Source of the DNA: Siphonodentalium dalli
Lineage: Eukaryota > Mollusca > Scaphopoda > Gadilida > Siphonodentaliidae
DNA: 64,000 nt
NCBI GenBank assembly: GCA_032622095.1
Contig: CP136064.1
Location: forward strand, 112,952,004 to 113,016,003
Reading direction: 5' to 3'
Made by a program: the position numbers and the translations under genes. Below are positions 1-10,389 of the stretch, piece by piece. Within the stretch, counting starts at the first letter, position 1; every line of letters begins with the position of its first letter. The notes below the pieces were generated by a model. That model was given only the letters and a program-made list of their open reading frames with translations, did not search any database and was not told the origin of the DNA.

Positions 1-12
1 GGGACTATTAAG

Positions 13-105
13 GCAGAATGAAGTCCCCAGATGATGAATTTGGTGACTCTAGCAATCTTTATGTGGTAGCGTCACTAAATTCACCCTCCGGGGACCTCAC
101 TCTGC
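13..105. repeat. Imperfect fold-back
   Basis: GCAGAATGAAGTCCCC (13-28) pairs with GGGGACCTCACTCTGC (90-105), and inside it TGAATTTGGTGAC pairs with GTCACTAAATTCA. The stem is about 35 bp with mismatches. It is probably a small inverted-repeat element or its remnant. Confidence 0.6.
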
Positions 106-576
106 AAATGCCCGGCACCATATTTTCAGGCCTGAGACGGTATGCTGGTTTTTTGCATCCGCCAATTTTGTGGACCCACCGCCCTAAACCTGCGAAAAAA
201 AAAAAAATGTGTCCCAAATTTGATACAACCTCCCCTAAATTTCACTTAATTTCACGGTAACAAATATTTTTGCACCTACTGACGAAGCCCATCAGTTCTT
301 TGTCCTCATTTGAGTTATGTTTGTAGTCATTTGTTGTCAAACTAATATTTGAGCGAGTTGAGCACCCTATACACAATGATCTAGTTACTCAGCCATGTAG
401 ACATTCAGATTGATATCATATATTACAATTCCAAAACTTAAGTCTAATACAATGGAACATACGTGTATTATGTTGACAAGCCTATGGCCTGGAATATATT
501 TCTCACTTTTTTTTTTAACTGAACAGAAAAACATGTCTCCAGCAGGCAAAAGGGTTATAATATTTCTCAAGTCTGG

Positions 577-832
577 TACTGCTTCGAATGGGCGAGTGAC
601 TTATCACAATCCTGGTGTCGTGCACCATGTGCATGTGGGTGAGAGGAATATAATTTTGAGTTTACAGTTACTCTTATTTTGGCTTATTTCACCGAGTGTT
701 ATCCTATATTTGAAGGTTTCATTCCTCAATATGTGTGCTGCTTTATTTGGAATGGCTGAGTGACTCGTCACAATCTTGGTGTCCTTATGATTGCAGATGG
801 GTGGGAAGAATCTAATCTTCACTTTCGAAGTG
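577..832. repeat. Diverged direct duplication, period about 170 bp
   Basis: A segment starting GAATGGGCGAGTGACT near 588 recurs near 750 as GAATGGCTGAGTGACT. The following TCACAATC and TGGTGTC blocks and the GAGAGGAAT/GGAAGAAT block are also shared. The open frames here run across the duplication and are not credible genes. Confidence 0.6.
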
Positions 833-2016
833 TCTCACAAATGAGACAGATGTGTCAATTAATGTGAAGCTGGGTTGGCTATCATACCATGGTAGGGGAG
901 AAGCATTTCAATAATATCGCCATGAGAATTATAGTTGCACGGTTTGGACGTGCCATTATTTTTCACATAATAAGTATTAACAATTTTTCCTTTTGGTGAC
1001 ACTGCATTGGGGACTGGAAGGCAATTAACATTGATATTTTTGAGTCAGTTCATGAGTATTGACTACAAATATAGCCATATGAGGCTGTAAATAATTTGAA
1101 TTCCCTCTCCTCCAGTGTTAGATTGCAAATTTGACTATTGGGCATGGCGATCTCTGGATATAATTTTCCGCGCCAATTAGAAGTGAGAATATGATCTGTA
1201 TGAAGAATTTTGTAATTTATGGTAAAATCCTGGGCTTGAAGCTACATCAGCCAGCAGATATTTTAAAAGCAAAGTACTATTCCGCATATTCTATTCTATA
1301 GAACTCTGTCTTAACTTATCTTTTCCCGGACTGTATGGGCGATTCTTTCAGATTAACACGAAAAATAATTATTTTTTAATTGTATTGTCAATTTGTCATA
1401 GGCGATGAGATAGTGATAACATAGAGAATAATCAAAAGATATGCATAAAATACAATGAAAATTTAATAATGAATGAATGACTATGAATATTTCTCTTGAC
1501 TGTGATGACATTGTAGAAAGGACGATGTGTGTGTTGTGTTTTCTATTGATCAATCGCGGCTGTATATAATATGTTCGCGCATATTCTTCTTTTCAGTTTG
1601 TGTTTATGTTAAACACAAGTGAACACTGTCCTTAAAAAATATTCAAATATCCTTCCAAAATAATCCAAAAAGATCCCTGGAGCCTTGAGAATATATTCAA
1701 GAGAGAAACAGAAACTGACTTTAAACAATCTATGTACTCCAAATGGTCTATAGACTGGGGAAATATCCAAATATACGTGGTAAATTCAATGAGTATATCA
1801 CCACTGAAGTGTTGGAATCAACACTTAATAAGTGCCACAATTCCAACATTTGAAGGTTGTCGCGCATGTTCAACCCCAAAATGTTGGCATTGTTGCACTT
1901 GTAAAGTGTTAATTCTCACAAGTAGTATTTAGTCAAGCTAAAATGTGCATCATAACCATGCACATTACGAAACTCACCACTTCATTGACCGAGCCCACCT
2001 TGTGCATGGCGACATA
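833..2016. other. No feature seen
   Basis: AT-rich non-coding sequence. I saw no convincing exon, element end or repeat. Confidence 0.4.
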
Positions 2017-2116
2017 CATGGGGTTACGCATTTATGCTTCCAGACTCGTGCATTGATGAATATCGTCATGGGGTTACGCATTTATGCTTCCAGTATCATG
2101 AATTGATGAACATCGT
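2017..2116. repeat. Two-copy 50-bp tandem repeat
   Basis: CATGGGGTTACGCATTTATG starts at 2017 and again exactly 50 bp later at 2067. The two units differ at only a few positions, so this is a recent duplication. Confidence 0.85.
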
Positions 2117-3396
2117 ATTATATAATATGAATCGTATGTGGCACGCAGTGGAGCAACCACACATGATGTGCCTCAAATTTGCCCTTTTTCGGCGACATAA
2201 CGCTAAGAATAATTTATGTAACATCATGCAGTGGTCACGACGGAGACGACATGCCAAATTGACAAGACGTGTCGTGGATTGTAATATCTTGTCTGGATTA
2301 TCGTCATCACTTCTTCATTTTTCGTTTTTATTAAGGTGACCAACGAAATTAGTCTAAATGAAGTTAATAGACTTAAATCACATGTGAATTCTTCGTAAGT
2401 TGTGTCAAAGTAGTTACTCTCATTTTTATCGCGACGCTTCATTTCCAATTCCGCGCTTCTTTTTTTGCAATCTCAACACGGTTGCTAACCGGAAGTCACG
2501 TGATAATTTCTCCAAAATCTATACCCGCAATCTTGAAAAAACACTGATGGATATAGAAAAAATTATATGACGTCATTCACCTGCCTTAGGTATAAGCACC
2601 CTTGGTGGTTGCTATTATTGTATTCTCTGTAAATGTTGTACGCACACATGTACGATACAGAAGAAATCCGTCGTATAGCTCCAAATAACACGGAATCCGG
2701 CGATCGAAAGGGGTGGTGGTACCATTTTTCTACTCTCGGTTGATGTTTCGGACTCTAATTTCCATCAGTTGACACTTTTCCAAACAGAGGCTGGTGTTAG
2801 TTTGGAAATTTACTTGAGCTACATTTGGTCAGTGGCAAATTTCAAGCTGGATGCTCCTACGGAGACCCCATTTACGCGCGTTGTTGATGGATATGTACAG
2901 TATCAGAATGCATAATCAAGTGAAAGGCCACGCCCCTTTTCTTAGATCAAATACCCGCCTTCTAAATGATATAACACAGGGGCACATTATTATACCACAA
3001 TGAACATGTTTCAATGCATTTGCTTAGCTTTATATACATAATCAGTTAAGTAATAACGATAAATCACTCTCTAAAACACCTCTTTGTTATATATAAAAAC
3101 ACTTCTTCAAATATCTCCGCTCTGTCGGCAATACAATCATAACCTCAATTCTAACATCTCGTGACACGTGTTACTCCGATATAATATCAATTGCTATCTA
3201 ATAAATTATCTTTCGCTGTTCAATCGTAATGGCTGAAAAGCGTACCTGTCGAAATTGTCAAATACTCACAAAAGTGTCACTTATGATCAGAAAGGCTATC
3301 CATAACAACTGTGAAAAAATTGCACTTTTGACCAGTCCGTCGTTAAAATATCACTGACGGGCAGGACTACAATAGATACTTTTTGCATACTTGTAT
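2117..3396. other. No gene seen
   Basis: Non-coding sequence. One CACGTG lies at 2497. There is no convincing open frame or repeat. Confidence 0.4.
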
Positions 3397-3730
3397 AGGG
3401 GCCTTGGTGTCTCAGTCGGTAAGGGGTACAACCCCAAGACGTCTCGCGACTCTCGCCCTCCAGCGCTGCGATGAGGGTTCAAATCCACATGTTTCCATGA
3501 TGGACTTTGTAACTCAAAATCGTTATCTGGTGGAGTTGTCAGTTACTCGCCAATGGCCGGTGGTTTGCCGCACAAACTCGACGAGTTTATCAGCCATGGA
3601 ATCACTGTTAGATTAGCCCTAAGTGTGCCGATTTCCTCCACCACTAAAACTGGCAATATCACGATATGGTCTTAGTTGCTGAAAGCGACATTAAAACCAC
3701 AATCAATCAACCAATAAATCAGTCAATCAT
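3397..3730 (+). mobile_element. tRNA-derived SINE, full length
   Basis: The left part has a pol III A-box-like TTGGTGTCTCAGTCGG (3404) and a B-box GGTTCAAATCC (3476). The body contains GGTGGTTTGCCGCAC and TTTCCTCCACCACTAAAA. The 3' end is a (ATCA)n-like tail. A related copy lies on the minus strand at 19.5 kb. The SINE is 320 bp downstream of the lectin gene's stop codon. A named family cannot be assigned. Confidence 0.8.
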
Positions 3731-4050
3731 ATAAGGTGCTCGACGTGCATATCCCGAATTCAGAGCACACCGCTGTTCATGTACGTGCTGTACAGTGTCA
3801 ATAAGTTGTCATGCATGCTTCTTATAGGCATGGAATGTATATGTGCATCATGTGCTGTGTCTAATTTATAGTGCAAAGGGAACAATGAGAGAAAGATATA
3901 TAAGCACATAATGCTGCATATCGCTTGTCAAGTCAGTCATGGCTCCAGATTCCACTTCCATTTCACATACCCAGATAACATGTATCTATATCACACCGAA
4001 GAGTGTTATGCTCTCTGAATTCCGAACGATAACTATTCATCATTAAGAGC

Positions 4051-4347
4051 TCAAGATTTGTTGTCAGAAATCGCTCTCAGAAACGTGAGAACGTCCGATA
4101 ACGAGATGACAGCAGCAACTGTGATAACAGTTCCAATACCAACCGATCCTATTACGACCGCTCCCAGTCGTTGGTCGTTCGCCGATATGAATTTGTTCTT
4201 ATACTTGTGTGTACCTCGCTTATCAATAGTTAGTATCTCTAATAAGAACTCGAACGGGACTCGTCGCCCACTAGATGAACCGCAATGACATCCACAGTAT
4301 TTAGAATGAGACGATGTTCCACCCACAGCAGTTGTTTGAGAATTCGC
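4051..4347 (-). CDS. Last exon of lectin/PAN/mucin membrane protein: membrane anchor and stop
   Basis: This exon encodes 98 residues and a TGA stop. The acceptor is a pyrimidine-rich stretch ending CACAG at 4348-4350, and it opens in phase 0, matching the donor of the Thr-rich exon. In order it holds a short Ser/Thr start, a CGCHC cysteine cluster, a charged juxtamembrane stretch (LTIDKRGTHKYKNK), the motif ISANDQRLGAVVIGSVGIG, and one hydrophobic segment of about 22 residues that runs to SDVL, leaving a tail of about 10 residues. From memory, many molluscan surface proteins with unrelated ectodomains end the same way: a CxC cluster, then a SAxDxRxSAxxIG-like motif leading into the membrane helix. 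The product is therefore inferred to be a type I plasma-membrane protein with almost no cytoplasmic tail, which implies signalling through partners or an adhesive role. Confidence 0.8.
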   Translation of the reverse strand, partial: ANSQTTAVGGTSSHSKYCGCHCGSSSGRRVPFEFLLEILTIDKRGTHKYKNKFISANDQRLGAVVIGSVGIGTVITVAAVISLSDVLTFLRAISDNKS

Positions 4348-5799
4348 CTGTGAAATATTAAAAAGAAACCATTACATATATGATGTATTTTCACGTTAGT
4401 CAATATTATATCACCAACATCATCACCAATTACGGACATTACATGTGTAAGTCTTACGAATTGTTGTCTGTTGATACAACAAATTATCACAATAATCACG
4501 CATATAGAGTATACGTATGATGGTACGCAAGTCACTCATCGTAGAGGTATACCTTATGCCCTAAAGGCTTGCATCTTATTCTGGTTGTGATCGAACCACG
4601 TTCCTATAGAGCTACCCACCACACGTTCAAGCGTGTGTAGAAGCAGTTAATTATTAAATGTTAAACATAAAAGTCCTCTGATCGACTCAAGTCTCGCATC
4701 CACAAAGTAAAGTTGAGAAAGTCTTGATGAAAACGCATCTACAAATAAGAAAGTTTTAACGAAACAGAGTCACGTTAGGCTTTAACAGATGTGCCCTGAC
4801 AATGTCCTACTTTCTTTTGTCGGAATCTGAGCACTGCTCCATCTGTCGAGAATGGCTTGCAACTGGACATCATCGCTGTCTCGTGTTGAAGTGTGTCCAA
4901 AGTTTCAGCATGCACATTAATATATCGGCCAAATTCACTCCTCACATCATGTCATTATAACAATTCCTAGATGTTTACAATAACTTAAAGTTGCAGTATG
5001 CAGGTGTATATGGCAAGTAAGATGGTATATATCATGGCTGTTGTTCCTCGTCCAGTTAATGCCACAATGGCAACGATTAGCATGCATATGCTACCAGGCG
5101 TGGACGACTACTTGTTTGGAAGATAGTCGATTGGTAATTCGAAGTTAGTTTTGATCACTGCAATATTCGCATTCAAAATTGATAATGTTGACATAAATAG
5201 ATACATAATACGACAACGGTCGTCGAATAGTCTAAAACTTGGCCAAACGTGTCGAAAATGGCATTAGAAAGGTTTCGAAAAACTCACGGATAAACGTATG
5301 GCTACTTCTACGGTACAAGTTACAACGTCATCAAAGTATTCACATGTTCTAACTGAAACTCATAATAATGTAGTCTTTTAGCCATCGCAACGGATAGGTT
5401 ACCAAGGAGTTCTTCGGTTTGTACCAAAATAAAAACGTCCTTTAAAGATACAGACCCTCAGTCAATTAGTGTTATTGTATTGTATACAATCGAATTTATC
5501 AAGCCACGGACAACTATCCTCAAGTGGCAGATTAGATAGAAAATTATTGTGCGCGTTGTACTTAATCTGGTACATGTAGATCGCACAAAGCGGAAATCTC
5601 AATGCGCGCGATAATACATGAATTGCTTATTCAATAATCCCACTTGTTGTAATTTTTACGAACCAATTTGTTTGACCTACACGATGAATAGCTAAACGTA
5701 GTCGTAAATTCTATCCACGAGTTGTGAAACGTCTCTATTGCCCCCAAAGATAAACAAGAGCGTCGCTAGGGCGTGGGGAAATACGTCCGTTGTAATTCC
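4348..5799 (-). other. Intron of the lectin gene, 5' part on the plus map
   Basis: This lies between the membrane exon and the Thr-rich exon. No further exon with matching phase was seen; the two flanking exons already join in phase 0. Confidence 0.5.
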
Positions 5800-6142
5800 A
5801 ACAAAGGGCCATTACTCTGAAAATTGACGCGCGGAACCCAATCCCTAACGTGACTTGTATTTTAGGCTAGTAAACTTACATACCAAATTCCATTCCATGC
5901 AGTTCAGACTTACCAAAGTTGTCAGTCGGAAACGTAAATTGAGTTCGCATTCCAACAAAAATGGCATAACTGGTGAAAATTGGCGGCGGAACCCAAACTC
6001 GTACTTGACCTTTAATAAACTCACATACCAAATTTCATTCCATTCAGTTCAGATTTACTAAAGTTATCATCGGAAACGATACAAAAAAACAAAAGGAAAA
6101 ACGGGTGGATATACGGAACCCCCCCCCCCCCCCCCCCCCCCC
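5800..6142. repeat. Two diverged direct repeats and a poly-C run
   Basis: ATTCCAACAAA, GAAAATTG and GCGGAACCCAA recur with about 150 bp spacing (near 5800 and 5952), followed in both by CATACCAAATT and CATTCCAT. This kind of repeat ends in runs of GGAC (6659-6672 here) and resembles the one at 37.1 kb. A run of 24 C lies at 6119-6142. Confidence 0.6.
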
Positions 6143-6743
6143 GGCACCCAAACAAAAGAAAGGGTGTTTAAGTGTATGGTGGTTTACGAGCTCAGGTCCG
6201 TCCATATTAGCGAGCTAAACGAGTCATGAAAAAGTGCACCAACGAAGAGGTTTAAGGGCTAATTTGAATACTGATATTAGCATACCGTATATACAACATA
6301 TATTATCTCTGTAAACTATGTTATTAGTAATTTGATGTGTATATGTCTATGTGTTGTGTAAACTCCTCAGTACTGGAGAAAACTTAAAATTATTTGGAGA
6401 TATATTATTATGAACGCCCAGGGTTAATTAGCTTAAGCCCTCAATACTTTTCCTTGAATGGAAGGACAGTGTGGACATAATTTTTTTCAAACTTTTGTGG
6501 TTTTTAGAAAGTTGTGTTAGAATGATTTATAGACCCCAAACAACAGTTGATGTCGCATTTACAAAAAGGTTTAAGTGCTTAAGCTCTTAAACCCAAAAAG
6601 CCCCTAAACCACATTTAAACCGAACTCCAAACCCCATAAACCCCTTTCGTTGGTGCAGACGGACGGACGGACCAAAGACAAAATATGTCCATTTTTTTTT
6701 AAACGGGCGTATAAAAAATTCAACGTCATTAGCTTATACTCAC

Positions 6744-7327
6744 AGTTGTGATAGTAATTGACATAGTGACGTCTGTGGTAGTATGTGTAACGTCCGTGGT
6801 TGTTGCGGTTGATGTTAATCGTGTTGTCGTCGCTGTTGTTTGTGTTGTCGTCGTAGTATATGTCGTCAGTGTTGTCGTAGTTGTCATTGTTTCAGTCGTC
6901 GTACTAGACGTCGTAAGAGTTGTTGTCGTCGTTGTGGATGTCGTAGGAGTAGTCGCCGATGTTGTGGTTGTGGTTGCCGTAAGAGCAGTCATCGACGTCG
7001 TAGTTGTGGTTGACGTGAGAGTAGTCGTCGATGTTGCGGTTGTGGCTGTCGTAAAAGTAGTCAACGATGTCGTAGTTGTGGTTGTCGTAAGAGTAGTCGT
7101 CGAAGTTGTGGTTGTGGTTGTCATAAGAGCAGTCGTCGACGTCGTAGTTGTCGTAAGAGTAGTCGTCGATGTTGTGGTTGTCGTTGTCGTAAGAGTAGTC
7201 GTCGATGTTGTGGTTGTCGTAAGAGAAGTTGTCGATGTTGTGGTTGTTGTTGTTGTCGTTGGAGTAGTCGTTGACGTTGTAGATGTGGTAGTTGTTAGTG
7301 TCGCCAATGCTTCCGTGTAATTCATAA
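6744..7327 (-). CDS. Thr-rich mucin-like stalk exon of the same gene
   Basis: The acceptor is CTCCGACAG with the exon starting at 7327. The donor is GTGAGTATAAG at 6733-6743. The exon enters in phase 1 and leaves in phase 0, which fits the PAN exon upstream and the membrane exon downstream. It encodes about 195 residues, mostly threonine, in degenerate repeats of the type TSTTTLTTTTT, with scattered Ala, Met and Asp. One N-glycosylation sequon (NYT) lies at its start. Such tracts are dense targets for mucin-type O-glycosylation and form stiff extended stalks, so this part probably holds the lectin and PAN modules away from the membrane. The DNA is a coding minisatellite and probably varies in length between alleles. 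The Val-rich open frame on the opposite strand is only its shadow. Confidence 0.75.
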
Positions 7328-7629
7328 CTGTCGGAGACGAGAAAGTACAATAAAAATATATATTTATACTTTAGTTGCAACAAAGAAATATGAAAAAATG
7401 TCGGAAAAAACAGTGCTTTGATTTGACCTAAAGTCAGTGACCGGATATAAGATCCGAATGGTATACCCTTCACATCATGATTATATCCGTAAATGGTCAG
7501 GTGTTAAAGATACTGTTAGCGTTGGTGGTCGGTATTGCTATTAAAGTAGTCACATCCGTTAAAACCGCAATAAACAGAACTAATATTGTATTAAATTTCA
7601 TGATATTGCCATGCTAGTGCCCTATGTTA

Positions 7630-7975
7630 TGTAAAGAAATGCAATATTATGCAAACACAAATTACGTAATAGTATGCGATAAGCAAAACACTCAATAAAT
7701 TGGAGACCCACTAAGTGAACCTTGGTTGGAAAGGGCCACCAAATTATTTACAACATATCGGTATAGCGCTCGTTATAATCCTCGCCACTCAAGATTCCTG
7801 TGTTGAATGAGTCACTGTGAATCACTATCCTAATTAAATATCCACGGTGTTGAGTGATTTGCTTATCAATAACTATTTACGTGATATATATAGACAAACG
7901 CTCGGGTCACACAAAGTGTGTTTGTGGATAATATCGCATTCATACTATCATTATACTATATTATTAGTATATTTT
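7630..7975 (+). repeat. Dispersed repeat copy 1 (pair at 59.5 kb)
   Basis: This intronic segment matches 59545-59905 in the same orientation over about 340 bp. Shared landmarks in order are GTATGCG.TAAGCAAAACACTCA, ACCAAATT.TTTA, TATAGCGCT, GTCACTGTGAATCACT, CCACGGTGTTGAGTG and GCATTCATACTATCAT. There is no coding sign. Confidence 0.7.
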
Positions 7976-8093
7976 TGAGGAAATTTTCATAACTTGGTAA
8001 CTGTTATTTCTAATTTATAACATATAATGAATGCCATCCAGACAGAAAAGCAGATAATAGAAGAGCAGAATTATTCATATTCATTGGTGGGAG

Positions 8094-8146
8094 ATTTTCA
8101 GGTAATAGTTCAACAATGGTCGTTTGTTGAACTATTACCTGAAAAT
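8094..8146. repeat. Perfect 21-bp stem hairpin
   Basis: The arms at 8094-8114 and 8126-8146 are exact inverted copies (starting ATTTTCAGGTAATAG) around an 11-base loop. It lies in the lectin gene's intron. The size would suit a small-RNA precursor or a very young fold-back; nothing seen decides between them. Confidence 0.8.
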
Positions 8147-8544
8147 GTCATAAGAGAACTACTCGTCAATAAGTAATTAGTATAAAAAGGGTTAAACGTG
8201 GAAAGCTCATTTTAACCTGAACAATATTTACTGACGTAACTACGTAATATACTTTGAAAAAATTTATCGTGGGCACTCGTGGACATAGCAGTTTTCCAAA
8301 TATTTTAATTTTGTTCACAGCAGTTACATAAATAGCCAATAGAGTTAACTTATCAGTAGCGAACACGTATTTCCTTGAGATGCGGAGGATTATTCTCAAT
8401 GGCCGAGTAAACATAATCCTTGAATCTCACGAAATGAGAACATTGTGCGCTAAGATTGACAGTTCGCATACGTCTTTATTGCATAATGTATACGACCAAA
8501 ACCGCAATGATGCACACTGTTATGGCTACAATGTCCCAAAAACT

Positions 8545-8900
8545 TATTATGTTAAAGACATTTTGTGGACTTGTTCGGGTGCGTGAAATTTATAAGTTAG
8601 TACTTAGCTAGGCGCTATGTCAACATGGAGACTGTAGCATTCTACTAAGATAGCCAAAATATTCAAAGAAATAGACCATACCACTCCATATAGAAAACAT
8701 CGTCTGAACTACGATCAATTGTAAATATTTACATCTCGACTCAGGACGCAATTATCGGCGATATACTAAAACAAATGATTTCGCCAACGGGAATCATCGC
8801 GTTTACTTAATACATAAGCATGACGATGTGTTGTCAGTTTGGATTAATATTCGTAAAAATAACTACTTTAAGCAAGATTTTTCATATGATCACCTGATAA
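8545..8900 (+). repeat. Dispersed repeat copy 1 (pair at 18.8 kb)
   Basis: This matches 18815-19115 in the same orientation: GTTAAAGACAT, then GATAAGTTAGT/TATAAGTTAGT, CATTCTACTAA, the block AATTGTAAATATTTACATCT, and GGATTAATATTCGTAA followed by ACTACTTT. The copy here is intronic. Confidence 0.7.
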
Positions 8901-8915
8901 GGAGGAATTAAAGAT

Positions 8916-8916
<1 letters not shown>

Positions 8917-8994
<78 letters not shown>
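8917..8994. repeat. (AT)n microsatellite
   Basis: A short CA run leads into about 35 TA dinucleotides without a break. Confidence 0.95.
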
Positions 8995-8995
<1 letters not shown>

Positions 8996-9014
8996 CTAAC
9001 AAATAGTTGTTCGA

Positions 9015-9885
9015 GTAAGGGTTTGGCGTAGGGGAGATGTCCAGGCCAGGACGTCATCCCCCACCCCAAATACTGACTCAAACAACTTTTTCTCGGAAGA
9101 ACTTAATTTCTCGCCGTTTCATGACTATATAAAGCAAAATAAGTAATAAAACCATCAGAGGTATTTGTGTCATGTATGTGCTGGGTGGGGAGATATCCTG
9201 GCCTGGACATTCCCCACCCCAATCCCTGACTCAAACAACTTTTTCTCGGAAAACGTTAATTTCTCGCCGTTTCATGACTATATGAGCAAAATAAGCAATA
9301 AAACCATCACAGGATTTGTTGTCATGTAGGTGGTGGTTGGGGAGAGATCTTGGTCTTAACATCTTCCCCCAACCAAACCCTGACTCATACAACTTTTTCT
9401 TGGAATAAGTTAATTTATCACCGTTTCTTGACTATATCAAGCAAAATAAGCAATAAAACCGTATGAGGAGTTTTGGTTATGTACGTGCTGGGTGGGGAGA
9501 TGTCATAGCCTGGACATCTCCCCACTCCAAACCCTAACTCAAACAACTTTTTCTCGGAAGAATTTAATTTCTCACCGTTTCATGACTATATAAAGAAAAA
9601 ATAAGCAATACAACCATCAGAGGATTTTTTGTCATGTAGGTGTTGGGTGGATGATATATCAACTGGCCTGGACATCTCCCCCATCCCAATCCCTAACTCA
9701 AACAACTTTTTCTCGAAATAATTTAGTTTCTCGCTGTTGCATGACTATATAAAGCAAAATAAGCAATAGAACCATAATATGATTGTTTGTCATGTAGGTG
9801 CTGGTGGGGGTGATTTCCTTGTCTGGACAGCTTCCCCCACCCCAAACCTGACTTAAATAACTTTTTCTCGAAATAATTTAATTTA
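9015..9885. repeat. Six-unit satellite, period about 155 bp
   Basis: CTCAAACAACTTTTTCTCGG or a close variant recurs near 9077, 9230, 9383, 9538, 9697 and 9851. Each unit also has a palindrome (GGGGAGAT..CC..GGCCTGGACATCTCCCC), a TTTCTCGCCGTTTCATGACT block, ATATAAAGCAAAATAAGCA and an AATAAAA. The same family makes the 53.5 kb array. It lies wholly inside the lectin gene's intron. Confidence 0.9.
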
Positions 9886-10107
9886 AATACATAATTATGT
9901 TTTATGGTGAAACTTCTGGGATGTGGTTGGCAATGAGATATATACGCGTGTTATGTATGCAGCTCATAATTAAATATGTAATTACTCATGGGGTCACATG
10001 CAAATCACAAATATGTGTTACTAATGTACATGTTTACAAGAATAGTTGATGTGTCGGATTGGAACATACTTGAATGCGAACAACCACATTATTGACCAGT
10101 AACTCAC

Positions 10108-10389
10108 CATTGTGGCACTTCTTGACAAATGATGAAGAGCCAGTTGGTTGCGGTGTGGCGTGTGTTCGAGTATAATCAAGATAGTAGTAGGCACTGACAA
10201 TGAAGAAATGAAAACATCTACTGTCAGTCACAGAGTAGGTCGCTGCCCAGCATGAATATGATAATGAAGTTTCAGTCAAGCATTTGTCTGTGCATAACAA
10301 TACACCCGTAGCACTTAACTCCAGCATGCCTCCAGTTTCGTCGATGTAGCCATCCGTCAGACTCAGATTATACATCCAACACGGCTTAT
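10108..10389 (-). CDS. PAN/apple-like module exon of the same gene
   Basis: This is a symmetric phase 1-1 exon of 282 bases (94 codons), the class that can be duplicated or shuffled without breaking the frame. The acceptor is TTCATATTTTAG and the donor ATG|GTGAGT. It starts in frame with KPCWMYNLSLTDGYIDETGG, continues with LLCTDKC, YSCWAATYS and SRCFHFF, and ends at VKKCHNG. Six cysteines spaced this way, with the C-x3-C pair and the later CFHF, resemble PAN/apple domains, which bind proteins or carbohydrates outside the cell. There is one sequon (NLS). The assignment to PAN rests on cysteine spacing and general look; a lineage-specific Cys-rich module is the alternative. Confidence 0.75.

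Noticed and set aside
3397-3490. Possible free-standing tRNA gene
   Set aside because: A- and B-boxes are present but no cloverleaf holds, and the segment continues into a SINE body and tail with a second copy at 19.5 kb.
6748-7320. 190-residue Val/Asp-rich frame on the plus strand
   Set aside because: It is the antisense of the Thr-rich coding exon, whose splice sites and phases support the minus strand.
9015-9885. CRISPR-like regular repeats
   Set aside because: The repeat units are adjoining and diverged along their whole length without unique spacers, and the DNA is clearly eukaryotic.
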